A stretch of 39,523 bases of DNA from Blautia sp. GTDB taxonomy: Bacteria > Bacillota > Clostridia > Lachnospirales > Lachnospiraceae. A model generated the notes under the pieces. It did not search any database, was not told where the DNA came from, and saw only the letters and a list, made by a program, of their open reading frames with translations. Both the position numbers and the translations under genes were made by a program. The stretch is from assembly GCA_017515325.1 (NCBI GenBank), contig JAFWGA010000002.1, positions 1 through 39,523 on the forward strand. Reading direction: 5' to 3'. Position 1 is the stretch's first letter. Each line of letters opens with the position of its first letter. Positions 1 through 8,793 of the stretch are shown here, in pieces.

Positions 1-96
1 AGCGATAACATGTCTCTTCAAAAACAATGAGCAGAATAATTGGTTTTTTAAGAATGAAATTAGGTTCTCAATGCTATAAGAGGAAACAATTTATAA

Positions 97-133
97 TGTA
101 GGGTTCAATTCATTTAATGAATTAAACCCTACA
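97..133. repeat. 18-bp inverted repeat (hairpin)
   Basis: Arms 97-114 and 116-133 are complementary at 17 of 18 positions around a tiny loop. The right arm overlaps the stop codon (122-124) of the small broken ORF on the minus strand. No T-tract follows on either strand, so it is not a canonical intrinsic terminator. It could still end that transcript, stabilise its 3' end, or be an operator. Confidence 0.6.
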
Positions 134-297
134 GTTCGATTCTTCTTTTGCAGATTTTAGCTCACTCTTTAGCATCTCATTCTCTTCTCGCAGTGAGGAT
201 AAATCTTCAGCATTACACTGCCTAACTGATGGAAAAAACACAAGAGATGATACTACAAGAATATAAACAATCAGAATCGTTTTTTCAATTTCTTCAT
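122..297 (-). pseudogene. small single-helix membrane peptide, frameshifted at A6
   Basis: A strong Shine-Dalgarno (GAGGAGG) sits about 8 bases before the ATG at 297-295. The start frame reads MKKLKKRF and stops after 8 codons. A -1 shift at the run of six A (codons AAA AAA) would give a complete peptide of about 58 residues: MKKLKK, a hydrophobic helix (ILIVYILVVSSLVFF), then a charged, coiled-coil-like tail (LREENEMLKSELKSAKEE) ending at the TAA 124-122. A well-formed ribosome site followed by a helix and a heptad-like tail argues that the joined frame was once, or still is, a gene. It may be a one-base deletion, a sequencing error in the homopolymer, or programmed slippage. No family is recognised. 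Confidence 0.45.
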
Positions 298-510
298 ATT
301 ACTTTATCCTCCTCAGACTATACAGTGGTACCTATCACCACAAGCAAACCGTGAATATGCTAGCTTTTTGTGTCTGTCGTACGAGAAGGGGATATCCCCT
401 CCATGATTTATCAATTAAGTATACCACAAATTACGAAGCTATGCGACAAAAACAACGTTCGCTTTCTCTCGGTATAACTTCACCTCGCTAAAGTCCGTCC
501 TATTTTTTAT

Positions 511-560
511 GCCCTGTGTGAGGAGGAGAACCACTCCCCTCCTCACGCAGGGCTTTTTTT
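511..560 (+). terminator. intrinsic terminator without an obvious upstream gene
   Basis: A GC-rich stem (GCCCTGTGTGAGGAGGAG pairing with CTCCCCTCCTCACGCAGGGC, with minor mismatches) is followed by seven T on the plus strand. The minus strand has no T-tract after the stem, so it terminates plus-strand transcription. No plus-strand coding region lies between 1 and 510. The rest of 300-510 shows only a GGGGATATCCCC palindrome near 390 and no gene. Confidence 0.7.
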
Positions 561-576
561 CATCAATCCACGGGCC

Positions 577-975
577 TGCCGGCTGCTTCTGTTTCTGCTT
601 CTGTTTCTGCTTCTGTTTCTACTTCTCCTTTCTCCTTCTTCCCCATGAAAAGGAAAAAGAAAGATCAGATTGAAAGGGGCTTCCCCCCTCCCGGCCTGCC
701 TTTGTTTTTCCTCCCCCCAACGAAAGCGCCAAAAATACGCAGACCGTTGATGAGAGGATCAGGGCGAGGCCCTTCTCTCTTCCGTGGAGGAAGAGGAAAG
801 CTGCCGGGGGCGAGGCCAGGAAGGAAATAACGGTTCTTCCGGCCTTGCCTTTATGCGGCTTTTTTAGTTTTCCTGCGGAGCAGGAAGATCCTCTTTTTCT
901 GCAAAAGCAGGAAGACACCGCTGGGCGAAGCCGGGAAGGCACGGGATTACGGTTCTTCCGGCCTTGCCTTTATGC
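577..975 (-). repeat. decayed tandem copies of the 3' end of the surface-protein gene
   Basis: On the minus strand the end of the giant surface gene (GCATAAAGGCAAGGCCGGAA plus further matching bases) recurs almost exactly about 119 bases downstream (near 829-857) and again, more degraded, near 690-715. Between the first two copies a frame reads FPASPSGVFLLLQKKR... and ends LLRRKTKKAA-stop, resembling the sorting-signal tail LPATG-helix-GKKKTAA-stop. A second remnant encodes LALILSSTVCVFLAL, matching LMLLSSTVYLLF of the intact gene. A short (ETEA)n stretch near 585-625 echoes the ETEA repeats inside the gene. These look like eroded duplications of the cell-wall anchor and stalk, not separate genes. 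Confidence 0.6.
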
Positions 976-3900
976 TGCTGTTTTCTTCTTACCAAAGAGC
1001 AAGTAGACCGTTGATGAGAGAAGCATCAAGGCACCTGTCAGGTAATAGATCATGGTGCCAGGGCCACCTGTAGCTGGCAAAACAGCGCCAGCCGTGTTCT
1101 CGATATAATGGTTATAATAACCATCATTATCAACAGACTCAGCCTTCCATTCTCCAGTTCCAAAATCATAATATTTTAGCCCCGATTCACTGATTTGGAC
1201 CTTGATCGGATTAACCAGCATTGTATACCCCTCCGGAGCTTTTGTCTCCACAAAATAATAGGTACCAGCCGGTAAAAAGCCTTTGTAAATCCAGCCATCT
1301 GTGCTGGATACGAATGTTTTCCCGTCTTCCTTTAAAGTATCTGTATCGAGGAAGCCCTTTGGGGTTGCATCAAATGTTTCCGGCTCTCCCCTTGGAGTTT
1401 TCTCATACTCAGTATCAGTGTACATCTGGAACTCGGCTCCAGACAGATCTACATATTCCCCTTCCTCGTCCTTTTCTGCATCTGCCTTACGAATTTTTAC
1501 TTTTAAGGCATTTACTGTATTGTGGACTGAAATGGTTCCTGAAGATAGGCCATCGCTGCTTGTGGTTGTCAGGAATGTTTTCACTCCCCATGGAGACTCC
1601 ACTGGCAAAGAACCATTTACACCGGTTTCTACCACTTCATAATACCATGGATTGTCAGCTGACCCTGTCTGTAAGTTTTTCCATGTCTTCTGCCAGTTGT
1701 TTGATTCAGAAAGATTAACCGTGTACCCGGTAAAATTATTATCATACACTTTCCTGGTCGTAGTTCCTGTACCCGGATTCGTCGCAGATGAAGGGCTATC
1801 TGGTAAGGTTATTGTTACACGATCTTTCGACTCATAGCTTACCAGCATAATGTAGTAATCGATATCACCATCTATATCTGTAATTGTAACATCCACCTTC
1901 TGAGGTAATCTATACCAGCTATAATCTACATAGTAGTATGCACTACCATATGAATCATAGTTTTCCGTGTGTTCAGAATTCGTTTGTGTCCAGATTCCAC
2001 GGATAGCATTGCTATTTGTGGTAGTAGCTGTAAAAGATATGCTACCGCCTTCATATGCCTCATAGGTCTTTGTCTGAAGATATGTCAAATACCCGCGGTC
2101 ACTAGCAACCGGAGTGGAATTATACTCAGAAAAAGCATAATACATTACATGAACATTTACGTTTCTTTTTTGCGCGGTGCCTGATGACTCCTTTACCAAG
2201 TGATATCGCTTTAACTGAACTGTGATGTCAGTCACTATGCTCATATCAGGTTCTTTCCCGTCAAGGCTCTTCCACGTTTTCTTAGCTGTAATGGAAGTCT
2301 GTTTCTTATTCTCGAGATTAAGAGATATCGAGAATGGTCCGTCCTGGCCTGAAGTCACTGACTCTTCAAAAATATCATTTGCTGTTGAGGTGACTGTAGC
2401 GTTTCCCTCCGAATCTATATGAAGCTTAACAACCTCTTCAGATATGTTCGGATATCCGGCTGGCGGCTGAACCTCTTTAATGAAATAATCATGCCCGGCA
2501 ACTAATCCATTGACCTTCAGCGTTCCATTAGCATCGGTAGCAAACCTGTTTCCTCTGACAGTATCGTCACTACCTACCCACAGACGTGCTGGAGTCATAC
2601 AAGCCTCATCTGTATATATTTCAAAGACTGCATTTTGTAATGGAGTTGAGTTATTCTCATCCTTTTTATTTAACTGTAAAATATAACGAGGTGCTAAGTT
2701 AAAATAAATGGCACAGTTGGACTGAGAGGAACCACGTTCAAGATAATAAAGTGTGAGGGTGTGATCGCCTTCTGCCAGAGAAAACGTTTTAGTCTGTACT
2801 TGATCAGCAGCATAACTAATTTTCTCTATACCGCCATCTATGTACGGATAATCACCAGCCTTGTAATTGATTATCCCGTTGGTCTGTTCTCGTAAAGCAC
2901 CTTTCTGTGCCACTGTAATTGTTCCATTAGAGAAATTTATCTCTCCATAAACTTTCCCATGTACGCCTCCCAAATCCAGGTACAATTCACCATCAACGAA
3001 AATCCATACATCATCGTCTCCGGCAAACTTGTAAACCATCTCATCACCTTTAACAGATCGATTTCCAGTTTTTCCGCTATCATCTCTGAAATCAGTCGAA
3101 TTTGGGATATAAAAATTTATCTCTGATGACATTCCGAACCAGTAATTTACTTCACCATATGCTTCACGGAAGCCATCATAAGTTCCTGAGTAGATATTCC
3201 CGTAGTTAAACGGTACAAAATCTGTATTGTCACCACCAACAGATTTATCTGTCTTGTTTGTATAATTATATAAGTAAAATCTCCCGCCATCTGCTGTTGC
3301 ATTATAAGATGCCGCATTGCGATCACTGTCAAAATAATAATAACCATTAGTATCATCATATGTATAAAGGAAATTTCCTTTTCCTACATATCTCTTTCCA
3401 AGCTGTTGCCCAGAAGTAATCCCAAATAATTTATCTTGTAATGTGGCATTCAATATTCCTGGAGATACAACTCCCGTATAATAGTTTCCGTTTGTACCAT
3501 ATTCATGTGACTGGTTATTATACGTCCTGCCTGCCGGATTTAATGATCTTCCTGAACCGGAAACGGCCGACATGAAAACAAAATCCAGTCCATTTGTTTT
3601 CATATCCCATCTTTCATAGTTCTTTACCTTATTAACAAAAGAGTCTTCATGTAAATAAATGCTATCCATGTTAAATAGATTGTTGTAATCAAAAACATGG
3701 GTAGTAATAAAGCTGCTCGTATCAGTACTAGTTACTGTATCAATTGGTAGACCAATATCATAATTATCTGGGAACCAGTCTGCATAAAGAACTGTATCAC
3801 TGGTAATTGGTATATTTTGGTTAGGAGTATAATAGGTTCCGGAATAGATATCATACCAACCTTTTATGTTGTAATGTACTTGGTAAGATTGGTTACCTAA

Positions 3901-6900
3901 TGGCTGTTCGTTGTTTGCAACGCTTGAAGGCAAGTATAAGGTATTGCCTTTTTGTACTTCGTAATGATAGGTTTTTGCTCCTTCAATCGCACCGTATCTA
4001 TTAAGTCTTGAATAAAATGTAGAAGTTCCTTTATTATCCAGGTTTGCCCCTGTAACCCCATTACTGGCGTCAAGCCAAACATTATAGTAATTTCGGTAAT
4101 CTTCTTTTAATTCATAACGTGGTATGAGTACTGTATGATCCGTTACAGCAGATGTATCAAAATAATGTTTATAATACCCTGTATTGTTATCATAAACATC
4201 ATATCCTGTCGATAAATAATCATCAAGATTATACCATCCAATAAATTCATACTTATTCCTTGTTCCGGAATCATCTATACCTGATTGAAATTGTAAGCGA
4301 TCAGCTGTATAACAATATCTTGGAAGATTAGTTCTATCATAAACGTATCTTATCCCATTAGGAGTATAGTGCCATGCGGTATTTGGTTCTGCTTCTCCTC
4401 TTACAATTACTTTTGAATTTTTAGGAGTAAAGAATGCAATATGTGTAGCCCCTATAGCAATATTGTTTGTGGATAATGTAGCACTTTTATGCGTATTTAT
4501 TGTTCCGTCAGGATTTAAGATAAGCCAAAAGGCAAAGTCATAGTTCTCTCTCGGCACGGCAGTAACACTCGCATTAAGCTGTTTTGAAATGTGATTGTAA
4601 TGGACCACCTGTCCATTATTGGTTTCAACATCAGTGACATAAAGATACGTATTATTACTACCTCGGGCAAAAATATCTCTACCACCAGCATCTGTAAAAT
4701 AGCCTATTGAACTATCATTAACCAAAACACGGTAATCTGTTTGTTCGTCCGAAACTCTGATAGTCCAAGACTGTCCATTTTTCATATATATGGTCAGTTT
4801 TTCGTCCGAGTCAAAAGCCTTTAAAGAAATCAATGCCCAGTCGACAGCTTTTACAACCGATTCATTTATTTCTTGAATTTCTTCTTCCGTCAGATCTGAT
4901 GAATATTCGCAGCCTAGCGCATTTTTCTCTTTAAGCTGAGCAATCGTTACATCTTCTTCAACTTTCCCAACCCAAACCAAATCTGGTGATGAAAAGCTTA
5001 CATTCTCTACATCATCAATGAAGGAATCGGCTTTATCTTTTTCTACAATCCCAAGGATCTGAATTAGATTTTTAAAAGAAACAAATCCACCTCCAGGGAT
5101 AGAGAAAACAAAATCCTGTCCATCCACCAGCCAGTGAAAATCTACCGTATAAATCACGCCATACACGGAAAAGGACTCTGTGCTGAATCCGATTCCATTG
5201 TTTGCAGGATATGCATCCTCCTGAGAAGCATCCTCTTCGCCTGCGACAAATACATCTGAGGATTCCTCTTTGGCTCCTACCCTTTCAAGATTTGTTTCTG
5301 CCTGATCCACCTCAGACCGGGATTCCTGCTCTTCGGCTCCTTCCGATGATTTTGTATCTTCTTCATCGTGCCCGGATGCTGTTATTGGATCGGACTCTTC
5401 TGCCTCAGAATCGACTGCCGCATCTGCTCCGGTCTGATCCACCGTCACCTCCACCGTAGCCAGCACCTTGACATCGTCCTCTTTCTCATCAAAATGCACC
5501 ACGTTGGCCTCTGCCTTATCCGCGCCGGTAAGATTCACAGGCTCATCATACAGAATTTCTACCCGGACAGAGCCCTCCGGTTCAATTTCCTCCTCATTTT
5601 CCCCATTTTTCACGAGAATTCGAATATCAAAAAAGCGGGCAAATTCCTTGGGAAGCTCTTTATCATCCGGCAAACCAAGGGCAGATTTTGCCTGGGCCAG
5701 ATATTGCTGATATTCCTCAGAATCCTGGGAAATTTCCTGGGCATCGACATAGGCATCCTCCGGAATACCAGCCTTATTATCATAGGTAACACGCACCAGA
5801 TAATCAGTTCCTCGGTACTCTTTTACAGATGTTATCATCTTCTCCGATGCAGTGGATGTCGTTGTTTCAGGAGCATTCTCTGTTGTGGTCTCTGTTTCCC
5901 GCTCTGTGACGAGCTCCGTTGACATTTCGGTCGTTATTTCTGTCACGGCTTCTGTAGTCTGCTCACTGACTGGTTCCGTCGTTTCCTCGGTCACGGCTTC
6001 CGAAGTCTGCTCACTGACTGGTTCCGTCGTTTCCTCGGTCACGCCTTCCGTGGTCTGCTCACTGACTGGTTCCGTCGTTTCCTCGGTCACAGCTTCCGTG
6101 GTCTGCTCACTGACTGGTTCCGTCATTTCCTCGGTCACAGCTTCCGTGGTCTGCTCACTGACTGGTTCCGTCGTTTTCTCGGTCACGGCTTCCGTGGTCT
6201 GCTCACTGACCGGTTCCGTCGTTTCCTCAGTCACAACTTCCGTGGACTGTTCACTGACTGGTTCCGTCGTTTTCTCGGTCACGGCTTCCATGGCCTGCTC
6301 GCTGTCCAGGTTCGTCCTTAACTCGGTCACGACCTCTGCCGACAACTCGTTTTCTGTCTCTGAGGCTGCCTCTGCTTCCGTTACAGACTCACTTGTCGGT
6401 TCCGATTTTTCTTCAGTGAAAGCTTCTGTCTTATGCTCAGCGAATGTCTCCGTTTCGGCTTCTGTCTCTTTTTCAACAGCCGGTTCATTAGCCTCATCTG
6501 TCGAAATCTCATCCACTGCTTCTGCAAGGGACATTGTTATCTGTTCCACCGCGGCTTCCGTAACGGATGCCCGATCATTATCCTCCGCCGTCTCTTTGAG
6601 GATTTCTTCTTCGCCCGCGTCTTCGGTATCATTCCCGTATTCTGTCGTCTGCTCTGAAGCTTCTTCGCTGACCAAAGCAGTTCCGGATTCCCTATTCCCT
6701 TGCTCAGATACGGTCACAGTCTCTGCGGCAGGCTCGGATATCATCTTCGTTTCCGCCTCAGCAGCAGCCTTCGCCAGGTCATCCCCTGATGTCTCGGTTG
6801 TGAATTCTGCATAATCCTCTGCAAGCATCTCCGTTATGATTTCCACAGGAGCTTCAGCAGCAGCTGCATCTTCTGCTTTCTGATCCACTGCTTCGTCAGT

Positions 6901-8556
6901 CCGGACGTCTACAACAACAGACGAATCGTCATCCGCTTCTGTCTTTTCAGCTTCCAGACCGATCACAATCGGTGCTTCCGTCTCAGCTTCAGCTTCCCTG
7001 TCGATCACAATCGGTGTTTCCGTCTCTAATTTAGCTTCCGCGCCGATTACGATCGGAGCTTCCGTCTCTGCTTCGGCTTCCATGCCGATCACAATCGGAG
7101 CTTCCGTCTTAGCTTCAGCTTTGGGGTCGATCACAATCGGTGTTTCTGTCTCTTCTTCAGCTTCTGCGCCGATCACAATCGGTGCTTCCGTCTCAGCTTC
7201 GGTTTCCATGCCGATCACGATCGGAGCTTCCGTTTCTTCTTCGGCTTTGGGTTCAATCACGAAGGACACACCCTGAGCCGGATTCCGGCCTGTCTCAGAA
7301 GAGAAATCCCCATGATTGTCGAGGTTATCCTCTTTCTCCGCTTTCTGCGCAGAAGTATCTTCGCTCAAAACGTTTTCATCCAGAATATTTCCATTCAAAA
7401 GCTCTTCGTTCCAGTGGTTTTGAGCCGAAGTATTTTGATCCTGAATATCTTCATTCAAAACGCCTTCATTCAAAACGCCTTCGGATAAACTGTCTTCCTG
7501 CAAAAGAGGAGTCTCTTCCTCTAATATAGGAGCCCCTTCCTCCAATACAGGCACACTTCCCCCTACGAACAGATCGCTTTCTGCCAAAAGCAGGCTATCG
7601 CTGCTCTCATCCGGCAGAAGGGCAGCCTCTTGCTCCGTCTGAGCTCCTTGCTGCGTCAATAGATCGAACACACTCTGCTTATAGCAGTCATCCGTATGTG
7701 TATGCTCCGGAAGGGTGCAGGTCAGCGTCCGTCCGGCCTCCTGCAGTGCAAAGCAGGCATCCGTGTGCTGATGCTCTACGACTTCCGGTTTCCCGCAGAT
7801 CAGATTCCCCCAAAAATCATAACAGTCTTCTGTATGCGTATGGAGGATGTATTCCTCCTTCCCACATAGAAGCTCTGAAGACTGAGTTTCCTGTGGGATC
7901 AGGGCAGGCTCACCCGCCTGAAATACAGCATCAACTGGCCCGGCTAAAGCAGACGTGTTCTCTGCCTCAGCTTCCGGTGATCCCTGCACAAATAAATCTG
8001 TCTGATTCTGAGGATCCTGCTGCCGGCTGTCATCTGAATGGGCAGCTTCATCCCCAGCCTGAAACAGATCCTGATCATCAGAAACACCTGTTTCCGGCGC
8101 TGCAACCAGGGCACTGTCCCCCGTTGAGATGGACTGTCCATCCCCACCGGCAAGAAACAGGTCATCCGCTTGCCCTGCCCAGGCATAGCACTGGTCTGTA
8201 TGCTGATGAGGGTCTGTCTCCGATAGAGTGCAGATCAGATTACCGCCTTCATCATAGCAGTTTTCATCATGATGATGCAGGACAATAACCTGATCCTTCC
8301 CCATCTCCTCATAGGGACATACCAGGACACGGCTATAACTCGTGGTATAGCAGTTGTCGTCATGTACATGTTCTTCCAGACCACACACAGGATTCTTCGT
8401 CATGGTTATTGCCGGCAGGATCAGCATATAGGTCGTGATAAACACAATAATTCCGGCAACAGTTGTCACGGTGCGATTCCATGCTTTTTTCCGATATACC
8501 TTTTTCATCAGGTCACGGATGGGCTTATTTCTGGTTTCGAAATGATGTTCTCCCAT
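970..8556 (-). CDS. giant LPXTG-anchored repeat surface protein (fibro-slime, SpaA/CnaB domains)
   Basis: This 2528-residue protein is exported and sortase-anchored, probably an adhesin or surface fibre. Residues 29-52 form a hydrophobic N-terminal segment after a basic stretch. Residues 61-292 carry six HxHxDxCY-like motifs with paired Cys (for example HVHDDNCY 63-70, HTHTDDCY 285-292). An acidic low-complexity stalk follows: seven 14-residue PIVI repeats (about 434-540) and seven 16-residue TTEPVSEQ repeats (about 753-880). About 1470-1610 resembles InlB B-repeats; near 1842 the motif GDDDVWIFVDGELYLDLGG marks a fibro-slime/PA14-like domain. SpaA/CnaB-like domains lie near 1960-2035, 2080-2270 and 2350-2450. 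The end has LPATG (2493-2497), a helix and GKKKTAA. No sortase gene is in the window. The start has an AAGGGAG site 10 bases upstream. Ligand unknown. Confidence 0.92.
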   Translation of the reverse strand: MGEHHFETRNKPIRDLMKKVYRKKAWNRTVTTVAGIIVFITTYMLILPAITMTKNPVCGLEEHVHDDNCYTTSYSRVLVCPYEEMGKDQVIVLHHHDENCYDEGGNLICTLSETDPHQHTDQCYAWAGQADDLFLAGGDGQSISTGDSALVAAPETGVSDDQDLFQAGDEAAHSDDSRQQDPQNQTDLFVQGSPEAEAENTSALAGPVDAVFQAGEPALIPQETQSSELLCGKEEYILHTHTEDCYDFWGNLICGKPEVVEHQHTDACFALQEAGRTLTCTLPEHTHTDDCYKQSVFDLLTQQGAQTEQEAALLPDESSDSLLLAESDLFVGGSVPVLEEGAPILEEETPLLQEDSLSEGVLNEGVLNEDIQDQNTSAQNHWNEELLNGNILDENVLSEDTSAQKAEKEDNLDNHGDFSSETGRNPAQGVSFVIEPKAEEETEAPIVIGMETEAETEAPIVIGAEAEEETETPIVIDPKAEAKTEAPIVIGMEAEAETEAPIVIGAEAKLETETPIVIDREAEAETEAPIVIGLEAEKTEADDDSSVVVDVRTDEAVDQKAEDAAAAEAPVEIITEMLAEDYAEFTTETSGDDLAKAAAEAETKMISEPAAETVTVSEQGNRESGTALVSEEASEQTTEYGNDTEDAGEEEILKETAEDNDRASVTEAAVEQITMSLAEAVDEISTDEANEPAVEKETEAETETFAEHKTEAFTEEKSEPTSESVTEAEAASETENELSAEVVTELRTNLDSEQAMEAVTEKTTEPVSEQSTEVVTEETTEPVSEQTTEAVTEKTTEPVSEQTTEAVTEEMTEPVSEQTTEAVTEETTEPVSEQTTEGVTEETTEPVSEQTSEAVTEETTEPVSEQTTEAVTEITTEMSTELVTERETETTTENAPETTTSTASEKMITSVKEYRGTDYLVRVTYDNKAGIPEDAYVDAQEISQDSEEYQQYLAQAKSALGLPDDKELPKEFARFFDIRILVKNGENEEEIEPEGSVRVEILYDEPVNLTGADKAEANVVHFDEKEDDVKVLATVEVTVDQTGADAAVDSEAEESDPITASGHDEEDTKSSEGAEEQESRSEVDQAETNLERVGAKEESSDVFVAGEEDASQEDAYPANNGIGFSTESFSVYGVIYTVDFHWLVDGQDFVFSIPGGGFVSFKNLIQILGIVEKDKADSFIDDVENVSFSSPDLVWVGKVEEDVTIAQLKEKNALGCEYSSDLTEEEIQEINESVVKAVDWALISLKAFDSDEKLTIYMKNGQSWTIRVSDEQTDYRVLVNDSSIGYFTDAGGRDIFARGSNNTYLYVTDVETNNGQVVHYNHISKQLNASVTAVPRENYDFAFWLILNPDGTINTHKSATLSTNNIAIGATHIAFFTPKNSKVIVRGEAEPNTAWHYTPNGIRYVYDRTNLPRYCYTADRLQFQSGIDDSGTRNKYEFIGWYNLDDYLSTGYDVYDNNTGYYKHYFDTSAVTDHTVLIPRYELKEDYRNYYNVWLDASNGVTGANLDNKGTSTFYSRLNRYGAIEGAKTYHYEVQKGNTLYLPSSVANNEQPLGNQSYQVHYNIKGWYDIYSGTYYTPNQNIPITSDTVLYADWFPDNYDIGLPIDTVTSTDTSSFITTHVFDYNNLFNMDSIYLHEDSFVNKVKNYERWDMKTNGLDFVFMSAVSGSGRSLNPAGRTYNNQSHEYGTNGNYYTGVVSPGILNATLQDKLFGITSGQQLGKRYVGKGNFLYTYDDTNGYYYFDSDRNAASYNATADGGRFYLYNYTNKTDKSVGGDNTDFVPFNYGNIYSGTYDGFREAYGEVNYWFGMSSEINFYIPNSTDFRDDSGKTGNRSVKGDEMVYKFAGDDDVWIFVDGELYLDLGGVHGKVYGEINFSNGTITVAQKGALREQTNGIINYKAGDYPYIDGGIEKISYAADQVQTKTFSLAEGDHTLTLYYLERGSSQSNCAIYFNLAPRYILQLNKKDENNSTPLQNAVFEIYTDEACMTPARLWVGSDDTVRGNRFATDANGTLKVNGLVAGHDYFIKEVQPPAGYPNISEEVVKLHIDSEGNATVTSTANDIFEESVTSGQDGPFSISLNLENKKQTSITAKKTWKSLDGKEPDMSIVTDITVQLKRYHLVKESSGTAQKRNVNVHVMYYAFSEYNSTPVASDRGYLTYLQTKTYEAYEGGSISFTATTTNSNAIRGIWTQTNSEHTENYDSYGSAYYYVDYSWYRLPQKVDVTITDIDGDIDYYIMLVSYESKDRVTITLPDSPSSATNPGTGTTTRKVYDNNFTGYTVNLSESNNWQKTWKNLQTGSADNPWYYEVVETGVNGSLPVESPWGVKTFLTTTSSDGLSSGTISVHNTVNALKVKIRKADAEKDEEGEYVDLSGAEFQMYTDTEYEKTPRGEPETFDATPKGFLDTDTLKEDGKTFVSSTDGWIYKGFLPAGTYYFVETKAPEGYTMLVNPIKVQISESGLKYYDFGTGEWKAESVDNDGYYNHYIENTAGAVLPATGGPGTMIYYLTGALMLLSSTVYLLFGKKKTAA
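5930..6300 (-). repeat. 48-bp tandem repeats coding TTEPVSEQ stalk
   Basis: About seven copies of a 48-bp unit encode (T/S)TE-x-VTE(E/K)-TTEPVSEQ, rich in Thr, Ser and Glu. Copies are nearly identical in DNA, so copy number probably changes by recombination or slippage. They likely form an extended, disordered wall-spanning stalk. The long open frame on the opposite strand here is a by-product of the repeat composition. Confidence 0.9.
6937..7257 (-). repeat. 42-bp tandem repeats (PIVI units) in a three-unit superrepeat
   Basis: Seven copies encode ET(E)-(A/T)-PIVI-(G/D). They follow the order G-M, G-A, D-P/R twice and then begin a third round, giving a higher-order repeat of about 126 bp. 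This indicates amplification of a three-unit block. Confidence 0.85.
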
Positions 8557-8656
8557 ATATTACCAACTCCCTTCGAGCTTGATCATCCCACAATAGTCAT
8601 AACCCTTCTATATCTGAGGATAGAAATCCCCTTTATAACCGTCATATTTTGATGCG

Positions 8657-8665
8657 ATTATATCA
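8657..8665 (-). promoter_or_regulatory. extended -10 promoter of the surface-protein gene
   Basis: The minus strand reads TGATATAAT, a perfect -10 with the extended TGn element, about 100 bases before the start codon. The -35 region is poor (TTTATT-like), which suits an extended -10 promoter. The surrounding 8570-8790 is AT-rich and has no gene. Confidence 0.55.
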
Positions 8666-8793
8666 CATTATTCTACAGAAATAAATATGATTAAATATGA
8701 TTTTCAAAAATCGCATTTTTCTACAATGCCTGTCAAAACAGCAGCATCGCAATGGGAAACGGGAGGCAGGGTTTTCAGATATCTGTACGCTGT

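Noticed and set aside
307-345. TATAGT promoter for the small broken ORF
   Set aside because: It lies so close to the GAGGAGG site that the transcript would start within it.
5852-6814. 320-codon plus-strand frame rich in VCSLTGSVVSSVT repeats
   Set aside because: It is the reverse complement of the TTEPVSEQ stalk repeats; repeat composition keeps the frame open.
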